Assembly (NCBI RefSeq): GCF_004379255.2
Contig: NC_056052.1
Location: forward strand, 682,001 to 746,000
From: Salvia splendens
Lineage: Eukaryota > Streptophyta > Magnoliopsida > Lamiales > Lamiaceae
Length of the DNA: 64,000 nucleotides
Direction: 5' to 3'
In this document: one piece after another, positions 33,169 to 43,222 of the stretch
Layout: every line of letters begins with the position of its first letter
How positions within the stretch are numbered: position 1 is the stretch's first letter
Made by a program: the position numbers and the translations under genes
The notes under the pieces: model-generated
Told to the model about the DNA's origin: nothing
The model's database searches: none
Seen by the model: only the letters and a program-made list of their open reading frames with translations

Positions 33169-34382
33169 GTCGTGATCATATGATAACCCCTAAATATCGT
33201 AATAACCCTATAACTAAATCTGGACCACACATATTTCTAATCATGCGGTTGAGATTCAAACTTAGATTTACTTCATAAAAAAAAGGCGGAGGGGTAAATA
33301 TGTCATTTCCCTCATTTAATTTCTGAATTTCGCCAAATATCACGTAAAATGATATATGTTAGGTTTATTGCATAGAATGATAGTTTTGCCGGATAGAATG
33401 ATACTCTACTTCATAAAAAAGGCGGAGGGGTAAATATGTCATTTCGCTCATTTAATTTCTGAATTTCACCAAATATCACGTAAAATGATAAAATGATAGG
33501 TTTATTGCATAGAATGATAGTTTTGCCGGATAGAATGATACTCTGAGTTGATAAAATGATACTCTGAACGATAAAATGATACTCTGAATTTCGCCAAATA
33601 TCACGTAAAATGATAAAATGATAGGTTTATTGCATAGAATGATAGTTTTTCCGGATAGAATGATATCTGAGTTGATAAAATGATACTCTGAATGATAAAA
33701 TGATACTCTGAATTTCGCCAAATATCACGTAAAATGATAAAATGATAGGTTTATTGCATAGAATGATAGTTTTGCCGGATAGAATGATACTCTGAGTTGA
33801 TAAAATGATACTTTTGACTGATAAAATGATACTCACAACAGATAGAATGATACTTTAGTTGATAAAATGATACCTTTGGCGGATAGAATGATAGTTTTGC
33901 CGGATAGAATGATACTCTGATAAAATGATACGTTGGCTTATATATGTTAGGTTTACAGCATACAATGATAGTTTTGTCGGATAGAATGATACTCTGAGTT
34001 GATAAAATGATACTTTTGACTGATAAAATGATAAAATGATACTCACAGCAGATAGAATGATACTTTGAGTTGTTAAAATGATACCTTTGTCGGATAGAAT
34101 GATAGTTTTGCCGGATAGAATGATAGTTTTGCCGGATAGAATGATACTCTAAGTTGATAAAATGATACTTTTGGCTTATAATGATAGTTTCATCATTTTT
34201 TAGGTCGAAGTATCATTTTATCGGCTGCGAAATTAAATGAGCGAAATGACAGTTTTACCCCTCCGCCTTTTTTTTATGAAGTAAATCTAAGTTTGAATCT
34301 CAACCGCGTGATTTTAAAAATGTGCGGTCCAGATTTAGTTATAGGGTTATTACGATATTTAGGGGTTATCAATATAACGCAC

Positions 34383-34385
<3 letters not shown>
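33169..34385. mobile_element. (TA)n-inserted element E4 with long inverted ends and an internal minisatellite
   Basis: The left end is GTCGTGATCATATGATAACC; the right end, read inward, is GGGGTGCGTTATATTGATAACC. From there the two ends are near-perfect inverted repeats for about 150 bp (through GGCGGAGGGGTAAA). The interior, about 33360-34190, is a minisatellite built from GATAGAATGATACTCTGA and TTGATAAAATGATAC units, with larger blocks of about 120 bp repeated. Open frames in it are products of the repeat, not genes. Confidence 0.85.
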
Positions 34386-34427
<42 letters not shown>

Positions 34428-34437
34428 TGTATATATA
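34386..34437. repeat. (TA)n microsatellite
   Basis: A TA run shared by the right border of E4 and the left border of the inverted copy of E1. A similar tract of about 50 bp follows at 34757-34808. Confidence 0.95.
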
Positions 34438-34754
34438 GGGATGTATTCATTTCCTTTTTGTATCTTTTGTTCTTTGTTCTTTTTAATCTCAGTCCCACGA
34501 TTTTGTCACCCGACGGTTAGATTGTGCCACGTGTCATTTAATAATGCAGATTTTAAGTTGAATAATGCACACCGACTAATAATGCACCATTATAGTGTAA
34601 TAATGCAGATTTTCAGTTGAATAATGCACACCGACTAATAATGCATCATTATAGTGTAATAATGCAGATCATCTGAACCGTTGATGAATGAGATCTAACA
34701 GCCCATATTAAGAAGAATAAAGGATCTAAGGGATGAATAGGAGAATAATGCTCT

Positions 34755-34756
<2 letters not shown>
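34438..34756. mobile_element. (TA)n-inserted MITE, inverted copy of E1
   Basis: Reverse complement of 28821-29142 with few differences; both copies include the GACACGTGGCAC/GTGCCACGTGTC motif and the doubled CATTATAGTGTAATAATGCA unit. It is flanked by TA microsatellite on both sides. Confidence 0.8.
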
Positions 34757-34808
<52 letters not shown>

Positions 34809-34813
<5 letters not shown>

Positions 34814-35489
34814 TGTGGTTATGAATTATAATAAAGATCATAAAGGGTTGTTTAGAAATATTGATTTAGGGAATTAATTAATTAATTAATACTCATTGCC
34901 AACCTAGGCCTATTTTATGGTAACATTCACATTGCAAGAGTAAATCCTTCTAACATTAAAATTCAAGATAATTTTTACTTTAATTTTCTTATTTAATGAC
35001 AACATTGATTTTCAGCTAAACTGAAGCTTGAGTAATTATTACATGTAACAAAATTCATGCATAGAGTTCAATGGCAGAAGCAGTTTTATTTATGTACGAA
35101 TAATTTTTCTTTACAAATCTTTTCTCCACTGCTTTACAAATCTAGAGTTCATCTAGAGATCATCTTTGATACGGTACTGCTTATTCGGTCCAAAAGCCAA
35201 ATAGGCAAACAAGTGCATAATAATGACCTCCTCATGAGGTCTAAACAAAGTTCAGTGTCGCCTTTATATCAGCTACCGACAAGGGCAGTGGGGCAATCTG
35301 TGAGGTTTGGTGTGATTTGATTGAGAATGGGTAAACTGTTGGTGGGAAAACGTGAACAGAGATGAACGGAGAATTGAAAAAGGTGCCTTTTTTTTATCTG
35401 ATTTTGTTGAATTGTTGAAATTTTTTGAGAAAAATGACAGCTTTATATAAGAGGTGAAAAAATAAAATCAAAACACTGTAAAAAAAAGT
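34809..35489. other. Intergenic, no recognised gene
   Basis: AT-rich DNA. A forward open frame at 35057-35320 has no ATG context or domain I recognise and is not called. Confidence 0.4.
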
Positions 35490-35648
35490 TGCGCGTCGAG
35501 CATTCTCGACCAATCAGAAATCAAATATTTGCTTGATCCGCGTCAAGCATTCTCGACCAATCTGATTCATTACCAATGCTCGACCAATCTGAAATCAAAT
35601 ATTTGCTTGATCCGCATCGAGCATTCTCGACCAATCTGATTCATTACC
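35490..35648. repeat. Tandem duplication of about 80 bp
   Basis: Two units, each with GAGCATTCTCGACCAATC, then GAAATCAAATATTTGCTTGATCCG, then CAAGCATTCTCGACC or GAGCATTCTCGACC and TGATTCATTACC. An (ATTTAT)n run follows at 35665-35715, and a set of TTTTATAGAA/CATTT repeats runs to about 35940. Confidence 0.8.
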
Positions 35649-36039
35649 CTATCCCACTAAGAAAATATTTATATTTATATTTATATTTATATTTATATTT
35701 ATATTTATAATTTATATGTTTTTGACAACAATAGTGTAATAAAGGCCCTTTAAGACATATAAAAGGTCTAAATGTAATCATGGTTAATTTTTGTTCACAC
35801 ACAAAATCTGCCTTGCTAGCTTATATAAAAGGTCTAACTTTGGAACATTTTATAGAATATTTTATAGTACATTTTATAGAATATTTTATAGAACATTTAT
35901 AGAGCATTTGTAAAAACATTTTATATCGAGTAACATTTTAGAGAACATTTTCGTTCATTTAGTGCATATTGAAAGACAAAACCAAGAAACAAGCATTATC
36001 CAACCATGTTCCTGTGGCAGCTTTGAGGACATTAAATGT

Positions 36040-36226
36040 GAAGGTGATGTGATCCTCGTCTCGACCCCAAAGCTATGCACGAGAAAAAGAAACATAGCTT
36101 GGCCCGAAGTCTTGAGTTGGTTGAAGCGTGAAGACAAACTCAGTGGAAGACAAAATGCCAGAATTATGAAGAAATTGGAGAAATAAATTAAAAGATTATG
36201 AATCTTCACAAGTAACGTTTAAGTAG
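36040..36226 (+). repeat. Exon-like segment, copy 1 of an inverted duplication
   Basis: The forward frame reads VILVSTPKLCTRKRNIAWPE, then VLSWLKRED and MKKLEK, and ends at TAA 36184. The reverse complement of 37806-37996, the last proposed exon of the DHH gene, is nearly the same. Similarity starts at GATGTGATCCTC and runs past the stop into the 3' flank (AAAAGATTATGAATCTTCA). Copy 1 lacks the splice acceptor seen in copy 2. Confidence 0.8.
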
Positions 36227-36411
36227 GAGCCCGTTTATTATAGCTATTGCAGGTCGTATGGTCGTTGAGAGGCTAATTCGTTCGGAGAGGTGTCGCGAGA
36301 TCTTGGCGAGCCAGCGAGGCTCACATCAGGTGCCAAGATCTCGCGACACCTCTTCGAACGAAATAGCCTCTCGTCGACCGTACGGCTACGATAGTTGTGA
36401 TAAACGGGCTC
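36227..36411. mobile_element. Foldback MITE-like hairpin
   Basis: The arms 36227-36307 and 36332-36411 are inverted repeats of about 80 bp; the ends are GGAGCCCGTTTAT and ATAAACGGGCTCC. The inner 52 bp pair almost fully around TGTCGCGAGATCTTGGC. The loop is about 24 nt. It is much more GC-rich than its surroundings and directly abuts copy 1 of the exon-like duplication. No clear target duplication was found. A transcript through it would form a long hairpin. Confidence 0.8.
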
Positions 36412-36980
36412 CGACTTGGCAATCCTCGCATGTATCATCTGTAACACGAACATGCTTCAGAATATGGATGAAAGTTGCAAGAACTCGTGGCCATGACATT
36501 CCTATAACTTTACAATACGGATGGATATAGATTCGACATGAAATATGGTGGTGAATATGGAATGAATGATGCCACGATTGAAGGGGGAAACTCAATCGAT
36601 AAACTATTCGAAAACTAATACTTTGCTACAAGAATTTGAATAGGAAATCAAGAGTAAAAACTCAACAAACAAACACAAAATTTATTCTCCAAAAAAAGAG
36701 TAAAGGTCCTTTTTGGTCCTATACATATGGAGATTTTATGATTTTGGTCCAAAACATTATATTTAGAATTATTCGGTCCCTCACAAATAAAAACGGATCA
36801 CATTTAGTCCTAATTAGACGGAAATGGTTAAATTTAACGGTCAACGAATATTAATTGAATTTTGACCGAATTAAGTTAATAATCAAGTTAAATTCAGGAA
36901 TGCCAATTAATATTAACTAAATCCGGTCAAAATTCATCACCGCCATAACCGCCATCACCAGAGACCAGATCGTCTGGACA
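36412..36980. other. Intergenic, repeat-like
   Basis: A stretch at about 36695-36850 (AAAGGTCCTTTTTGGTCCTA through GGTCCCTCACAAAT) resembles a common dispersed plant repeat. No gene is seen. Confidence 0.4.
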
Positions 36981-37383
36981 ATGTGCTCATCCTGCAACAA
37001 TCCCTGCCAACCGACCTTCTCTCCTCCGCCGTCGGAGCCGGTCCTCTCCCCTCCACCGCAGGAGCCGGTTCCCTCTCCTCCGCCGCCATATGGTGTCAAT
37101 TGTCCCCCTCCGCCTTCGCCACCCTGCGGTGGAGGAGTCTACTACTATCCGCCGCCTCCACCAGCGCAAACCTCTTACTATCCGCCACCTTCCGGCGGCG
37201 GCGCGTACTATCCACCGCCAAACCCTAGCTCCACCGAATCCAATTATGCCGTATTTCCCCTTCTATTACTACAATCCGCCGCCTTCAAACCCCCACACCG
37301 GCGATTACAATTCCGCTCAATTGAAAACTCACTCCAAATTTCCGCTTCTTCTCATCGCGATTTCACTCTTATTATTCCTTTAA
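36981..37383 (+). pseudogene. Proline-rich, extensin-like cell-wall protein, truncated and frameshifted
   Basis: The reading from ATG 36981 gives MCSSCNNPCQPTFSPPPSEP, a CxxC start followed by Pro-rich repeats (SPPPPYG, YYYPPPPP, YYPPPSGGGAYYPPP). This matches plant proline-rich proteins that normally carry a signal peptide before MCSSC; none is seen here, so the 5' end is missing or in an unrecognised exon. After YYPPPNP near 37225 the family sequence continues in another frame as APPNPIMPYFPFYYYNPP, ending in a hydrophobic tail (FPLLLIAISLLLFL) and TAA at 37381. That tail looks like a GPI-anchor signal. The 1-base frame change and missing signal peptide suggest a pseudogene; a base error in the assembly is possible. 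Confidence 0.7.
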
Positions 37384-37845
37384 TTTCAGAATAGCAATAG
37401 CGAAATCAAGTATACTATAAACAACCGCTAGCTCAATTCAATTCTCACGGATTTATCATTTCCTTTTCCTCCTTTTGCAAATTGCGACGATTTTCAGGTC
37501 AATGCGGATGAAGATCGAAGCTGCAGCGGAGGGGAATTCATCGTCATATAATGAAGTTCCCAAAAATATTCTTCTTTTTTCCCTATTCAAATACTACACG
37601 CCTTTTTATAGGCAAATAATGATCTATAAATCCTAATAAATCATCTAGTGATAACTACTAATAAATAAACAATTCAAAATAATTCCTAGTTCTAATATGC
37701 AAAGCAACCGATGCTATCTTTCTAACCATCTTCAACAAAAATAAAGGAATAAAATATTCACATACTCAATATAAACCCTAATCTATCTTGGTGAATTTAA
37801 AACTCAACTTAGACGTCTACTTATGAAGATTCATAATCTTTTAAT

Positions 37846-40800
37846 TTATTTCACCAATTTCTTCATAATTCTCGGGATTTTGTAACTTCGATTGAGTTCA
37901 TCTTCACGCTTCAACCAACTCAAGACTTCGGGCCAAGCTATGTTACCTCTTCTCGTGCATAGCTTCAGGGTCGAGATGAGGATCACATCAGAAGGGATTG
38001 CTTCTGTAATAATTGTAAGTAGATGGAAGATAAAACATAAATATATCAAGTTGGTGGCTTGAACAGACATGAACAGAAAGCATATTTGAAATGACATTAC
38101 TAGATAGATTGTTGAGCCTAGTTGACATTCATCTTTGATGAAAAAAACTGATGTTTCTGTCATAAGTTAAACTTCATGATGGTACAGTCAAACAAATATG
38201 AAATTAGTATCTAATAAGTTAACACCCGACAGGATTCCTTTTCGCTCGGGGGAGAAAGCTTCGCCTGATTGTAATGGTGCCATTTTCGGCCTATCTGAGA
38301 GGGACATCCTAGATAGAGTTGTTACCGGAGACCTTCCATCTTTGAAATCTGGCACTATCAAACATGAACGAACTGGCATTCCGATGTCCACCACCTCCAT
38401 ATTTCTGAGTAAAATTAGATAATAGGCCAAAGCTTTAGTTGCAAGACTATCATTCTCCGAAAAATATTAGTTTGGAAAGCAGAAAATTACATGTGATATG
38501 GGTGTGGTGTCCTCTTCACCAACACTACTCAGGCTAATTTTCAACCATGAGTCATTCTCCAGTTCAGGAACTCTGTATACAACAGCTCCAATTCCCCTAA
38601 AGAAAATGAGCGATAGGGATGAGGGGAAGAATGATGAAAATTGCTATCGAGTTCAAAGAAAAACCAAGCTCAGTCTCAAGAACAAGCAAATAAGCATGGC
38701 CTGTGAATCTAACCCAAAATACCCACCTTTCAACTACTATCTATAACTGGGAACCATAAAACCCAAAAAAAACATTGGCTTGCAGTACATGCATAACTAC
38801 AGCAATGGGTTCTCAACTTTCCATAACACTCATGGATGGACTTTGTTTGAGTTTGTATAGTGAATTTTGTGCATTAAAACTTAAAATTTGACTTTGTTTA
38901 AACTAGGTTAGAGACTTAGAGATGCGCTTGTATGCCTTCAAGCTGTTCTCTCCCATTCAAGAGATAAATTTTAGCTCACTGACATTTAGAATGTACTATG
39001 AATAAGTTTGATTAATTTATTCAGTGTGCTTGTGGAATAAAACAAAAGTCTTTGTAGTTTTTGTTTGCGGAGTTCACTAGAAACTTATGGATGAGAGAGT
39101 TTAATAAGACTTGGTGAGCTTCTCTAAATCTTGTACACTTGGAGATAACTAGGTCAACAGAAAAAAAAATCAAGAATAAACAAGTTAATCATTATCTAAA
39201 ATTTGAGAGAGTGGGACAGAGAGATAAAAATCGCACAGCACAGTATTCTTCTGGAGTATAGTATTTTACTTTTTGCAACAGCATTCCCCTTCTCTTCAAA
39301 TTATCCAATGGACTTCTGAATTTGGATCTTCATATCCTAAACCTAATGTATATAATTATATTGCAGTGAATTATAATTGGTTCTCCCACTCAACCTTATG
39401 AATTATTTAAACAGCCCAAATACTCATAATTAAAACTCCTGCTAGGTTGTCTTAAATCTATATGGATTCCTCAAATGATCTTCAAATTTTGACTAAACAC
39501 CAAACAGTTCATGACTTCAATGAAGATACTAAAATCCATATTATCTAGATCTTAGTTCCAGAGCAACTCAAAAGAGTTCCATAACCAAAATGATACATAT
39601 ACAATTCAATCATTACTGAAGTTGTAATTTTTGCATTTTTTTTCTCTAAAAATAGACATATTAATAGACTAAGCGTGGCTTGATAAATATTTAGTGGTAG
39701 GCCCAACACTTTTCCGCTTTTTTCCTTGTGTGTGGGGGTGACTACAAAATACGACTTTTGCAGATGTAAAAAGCCAATGTGAAATGCCAAAGACCTAACT
39801 GGAAGAGATATATGGAGTCAATTAGAGAGTTCAAGTCAGTAACAACAAACCTCAAGTTCATTTTGAGGCTTTTAAGAGCTAATTGATTTCCAAGCTCACT
39901 CCTTAGTTCCTGGATGGGATCCGCATTGACAGCCTAAAGGATAAAGATCCAAATAAATATGTAATGATAGATCAAGATGAAACACCAAACATTCACTTAA
40001 AAGTATTAGCAATGATTCAAAAGCCAGATATGCACACTTGTCTGGAAAATTGAAAGTTGAATTGTTATGCAGCACAAATAAATGAAGTTATTTGTCAACC
40101 TCCTGGTAACAGAAGTTTTTTCAGACAAAAGTATGCGGTTATTGGGGAAAAATCAATATACTTCTAATGTCGAATCAGGATCAACTAGGACAGAACTAAA
40201 AGAATTTCCCTTCGACTACAAATGGGAAGAATAAAAGTGAGTCATTCCGCAAATACCCCCATAATGACTAGGATGGATATCTCGTATCCGAAACCTAGAG
40301 GAATGAGAAAACTTTCATCGTTTTTCCTTCTATCAACAAGAATCCGAAACCTAGAGGAATAAGAAAACTTTCATCGTTTTTCCTTCTATCGGTTGATAGA
40401 AGGAAAAAGTAACTCACAGATGGACAAATGCAAATTGTATGATGTGTAATTCAACCCAAGTCAACCAATCATGATAAAGCACCAAAAGAAGCACTTCAAC
40501 TGAATTTGGTTAACAGAAGCTGGATTCAGTGTAACAAATGCAGTAGAAGATAATCAACTTTACCAGGCAATTTCCAAAAGCACCACCACCGAGAGTTATT
40601 TCATAAGAAAGCTCGAGAACCTCATCTATCTTTTTCTGTTTGTCTGCCAAGATTGACATACCTCGACTTATTACTGCGTCAAGTTCCAAGGAGAGAAGCT
40701 GAAACCATATCAATATAATTAGATAAGCAGATATAAAACTCAAATAACCAGAAAAGGCGAGGGCAACTATAATGGAATATATTTGGTCAGCTAGAGGACT

Positions 40801-42655
40801 AAGAGGAGAAAGAAATATCTCAAAAAAATCATGATACACTGCAAAAGACGACAGTGCTGATGCAAAAAGGTGAGAGAGAAGGAAGGAAAAGCCCAATTCT
40901 TACCCCTAGTGTAATTTAAAGGCTTGTAATAACCCCTCAAATTATTGGCTTCACTAGCTGTCTTCTCAGCATTCAAAAAGATAAGGGGAAAGAAGATAAA
41001 ATAAAATATCATGATGAATGGAGCGCAATAAACATCTTCCTAAACCATGATCATTACTCAATATGATGTTCATAGACTTTGAAATTATGAAGCATGTTAA
41101 TGATACCCACTACATTATTCAGGTATAGGTGTTCATATGTCCAGCTAACATTTTCACAACTAACAACATGTAGATCATGGCTAGTGTTAAAGTATAATGC
41201 TTCGACTCAGCTCTCAAAGTTATCGAATAGATGATTCAAAAAGAGCTCCTTTGCTCAAAGACACATAATTAATTTTCGTAAACATCACAGGTATCTAATA
41301 ATCTGCGTACAGTTGCCAATTTAGAGAGTGTGTAGAATACAAGTTACCTGTTGGAACAGGGAGGGATTTAATGTGACATCAAATTCAAGATTCAAATCCT
41401 TCAATCCACTACTAAATGCTTTACTATTTGGAAGGCGCCACCTCCACAAATCAGCATCCTCAATATATTCAACTAGTCTCCTCACTCTCCGGAATTCAGC
41501 AATGGCATCATTGATATCACTATTGATGTCCCCACACAAGAGTTTCTCCAGAAAATAATCATAAGCTATAGTAGCTCCACTCCTGTCCATGTCTATCACT
41601 TTAGTCACATTCCCATTAGTTGATGTCCCCGAACCCAACAACTCGAGTGCAGTCTTATGATGATCCAGGACTACAACCCTATATATCACCAATCAAACAA
41701 ACAGAATTACCAAAAATGTTGAAACACAGAATGGCCATAGATAGAGAATGCATTACTGGAGATAGTTTTGTTTCCTTTTTATTCTTTAAATGATATATGG
41801 TGGGAATCTAATCATGCTCCCACTATGCACTAACTTACCACATTAGCACCAGATCAAAGGTGTACCAAACGAATCACCAAATTTTCATAATTGTTTAATT
41901 TCACATCCAACAAATGTGCAAAACCCACTAAAAAGTTTTTATCTTGATCCACAATCCATATCACAAAAACCACAATCATCTCCCTACATCGATAATCAAC
42001 TTGCCTATTGCCTAATGAATAACTACAAAAAAAAGATAAAAAAAAGGCAAAAGATACAATGAACTTAGTGTTCTTCATATTTCTCATGACGTGCAATTCT
42101 TATGAAATTAAGACTAATCTTGCTTACACATGGCATATTACTATCCGCTAACGTGTCAACACCTTACGCTATTGATGAAACAATATGTATTTGGATTCAG
42201 GAAAAAAAGAGAGCAACATGTAGTTGGATTAAAAAGAGAGAGAGCAGTAAGTTCGTTTATGTAGTTTGGAGGAAATATACTAAAAAATTCGTGTATTTGG
42301 GTTCAAAAGAAAAGTAAAAAATCAAACTTGCCTTCCAACTTCACGGGAGAGCTGCTCGACGAAACCTGCCGGCCCCACAAAGTCCAGCAGGTAAACAGTA
42401 CCAATTTCATTCAAGGGCAAGTCCTCAGCTCTGCAATATTACAAACACCTTTTGCGCGTGAATATTTAAAGAAGCAATTTGTTAATGGAATTGAAGATGT
42501 GGGAACCTGATAGGAGAGTAGACGGTGTTGGGAAAGAAGTGAGGAGGAGTGGAGGCCGGAGCATGAGAGAAGTATAGGTAGGCCGCCAATGCACTGAAGG
42601 CGCCGTCGGGGCAGGGGTAGTGATACAGAACCGCAGATTTCTGCAGTACCGCCAT
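37846..42655 (-). CDS. DHH-superfamily phosphoesterase with DHHA1 domain
   Basis: Exons on the reverse strand: 42507-42655, 42332-42430, 41348-41678, 40564-40698, 39851-39933, 38491-38596, 38326-38404 and 37846-38003, with consistent phases. Motifs: [12 protein letters not shown] near the start (motif I), [19 protein letters not shown] (DHH motif), YIEDADLW (motif IV), and C-terminal [14 protein letters not shown] (DHHA1). Such proteins are metal-dependent phosphodiesterases or phosphatases; the substrate of this plant branch is not known to me. The intron after exon 2 starts with GC (AAG|GCAAGT) and ends at ATATAG; the reading phase demands it. The last exon is uncertain. Exon 7 can stop at TAG 38309, giving about 332 residues, or splice at 38326 to the exon ending at 37846, giving about 379. 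That exon is present inverted at 36040-36226. Confidence 0.85.
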
Positions 42656-42720
42656 TCTAGAGTTTACATCACGATTAAACGACTTCTTCGAGATATATAT
42701 ATATATAAGTATATATATAT

Positions 42721-42959
42721 GTACGTGATCAATACCGAACCACTCTTAAACCTTAAACACCGGAGTTCATTATAATGAACTACAAATAAAGTTGTAATGA
42801 ACTTCAGATTTCTAATTTATGCATGATGATGTCATTGTTTTTAAATCTCAGAATCCCCTTTAATGAACTACAAATAAAGTTGTAATGAACTCCGCATTAT
42901 TATATAATGATGTGTTTGACGTTTAGTGTTTAAAACTAGTTTGGTATATAATACAACCC
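42721..42959. mobile_element. (TA)n-inserted MITE, element E5
   Basis: Flanked by TATATATA on both sides, 65 bp upstream of the DHH gene start codon. The left end is GTACGTGATCAATACCGAACC; the right end, read inward, is AGGGTTGTATTATATACC. Both ends continue into TTTAAAC/CTTAAAC. It contains a repeated TAATGAACTACAAATAAAGT unit. Placed here it could affect the DHH promoter. Confidence 0.75.
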
Positions 42960-43222
42960 TATATATATATTATTATCTTACTTACTTTACTTCCACTCCA
43001 CTTTAATTATATATTATCATTTTTGCAAAACAATGTCCGATTTGGAAAAACGGAAAGCCTAAAGATGTGATATATAGACATTAGTATTCAGAGGGTTACA
43101 TAATTAAACAAGTTCAAAATGGTCAATCTATATCCAAGTGTGAACCAATATTACTTTTTAAGTAGTAAAATTGAACTGATAACTCAAACAGACAAAATAA
43201 AAGGATTGAAAAGTGTACATAC

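Noticed and set aside
33476..34046. Reverse open frames rich in YHSI/SFY repeats
   Set aside because: They are translations of the minisatellite inside element E4 and have no independent support.
35057..35320. Forward open frame of 87 codons
   Set aside because: No recognisable motif and AT-rich codon pattern; likely chance.
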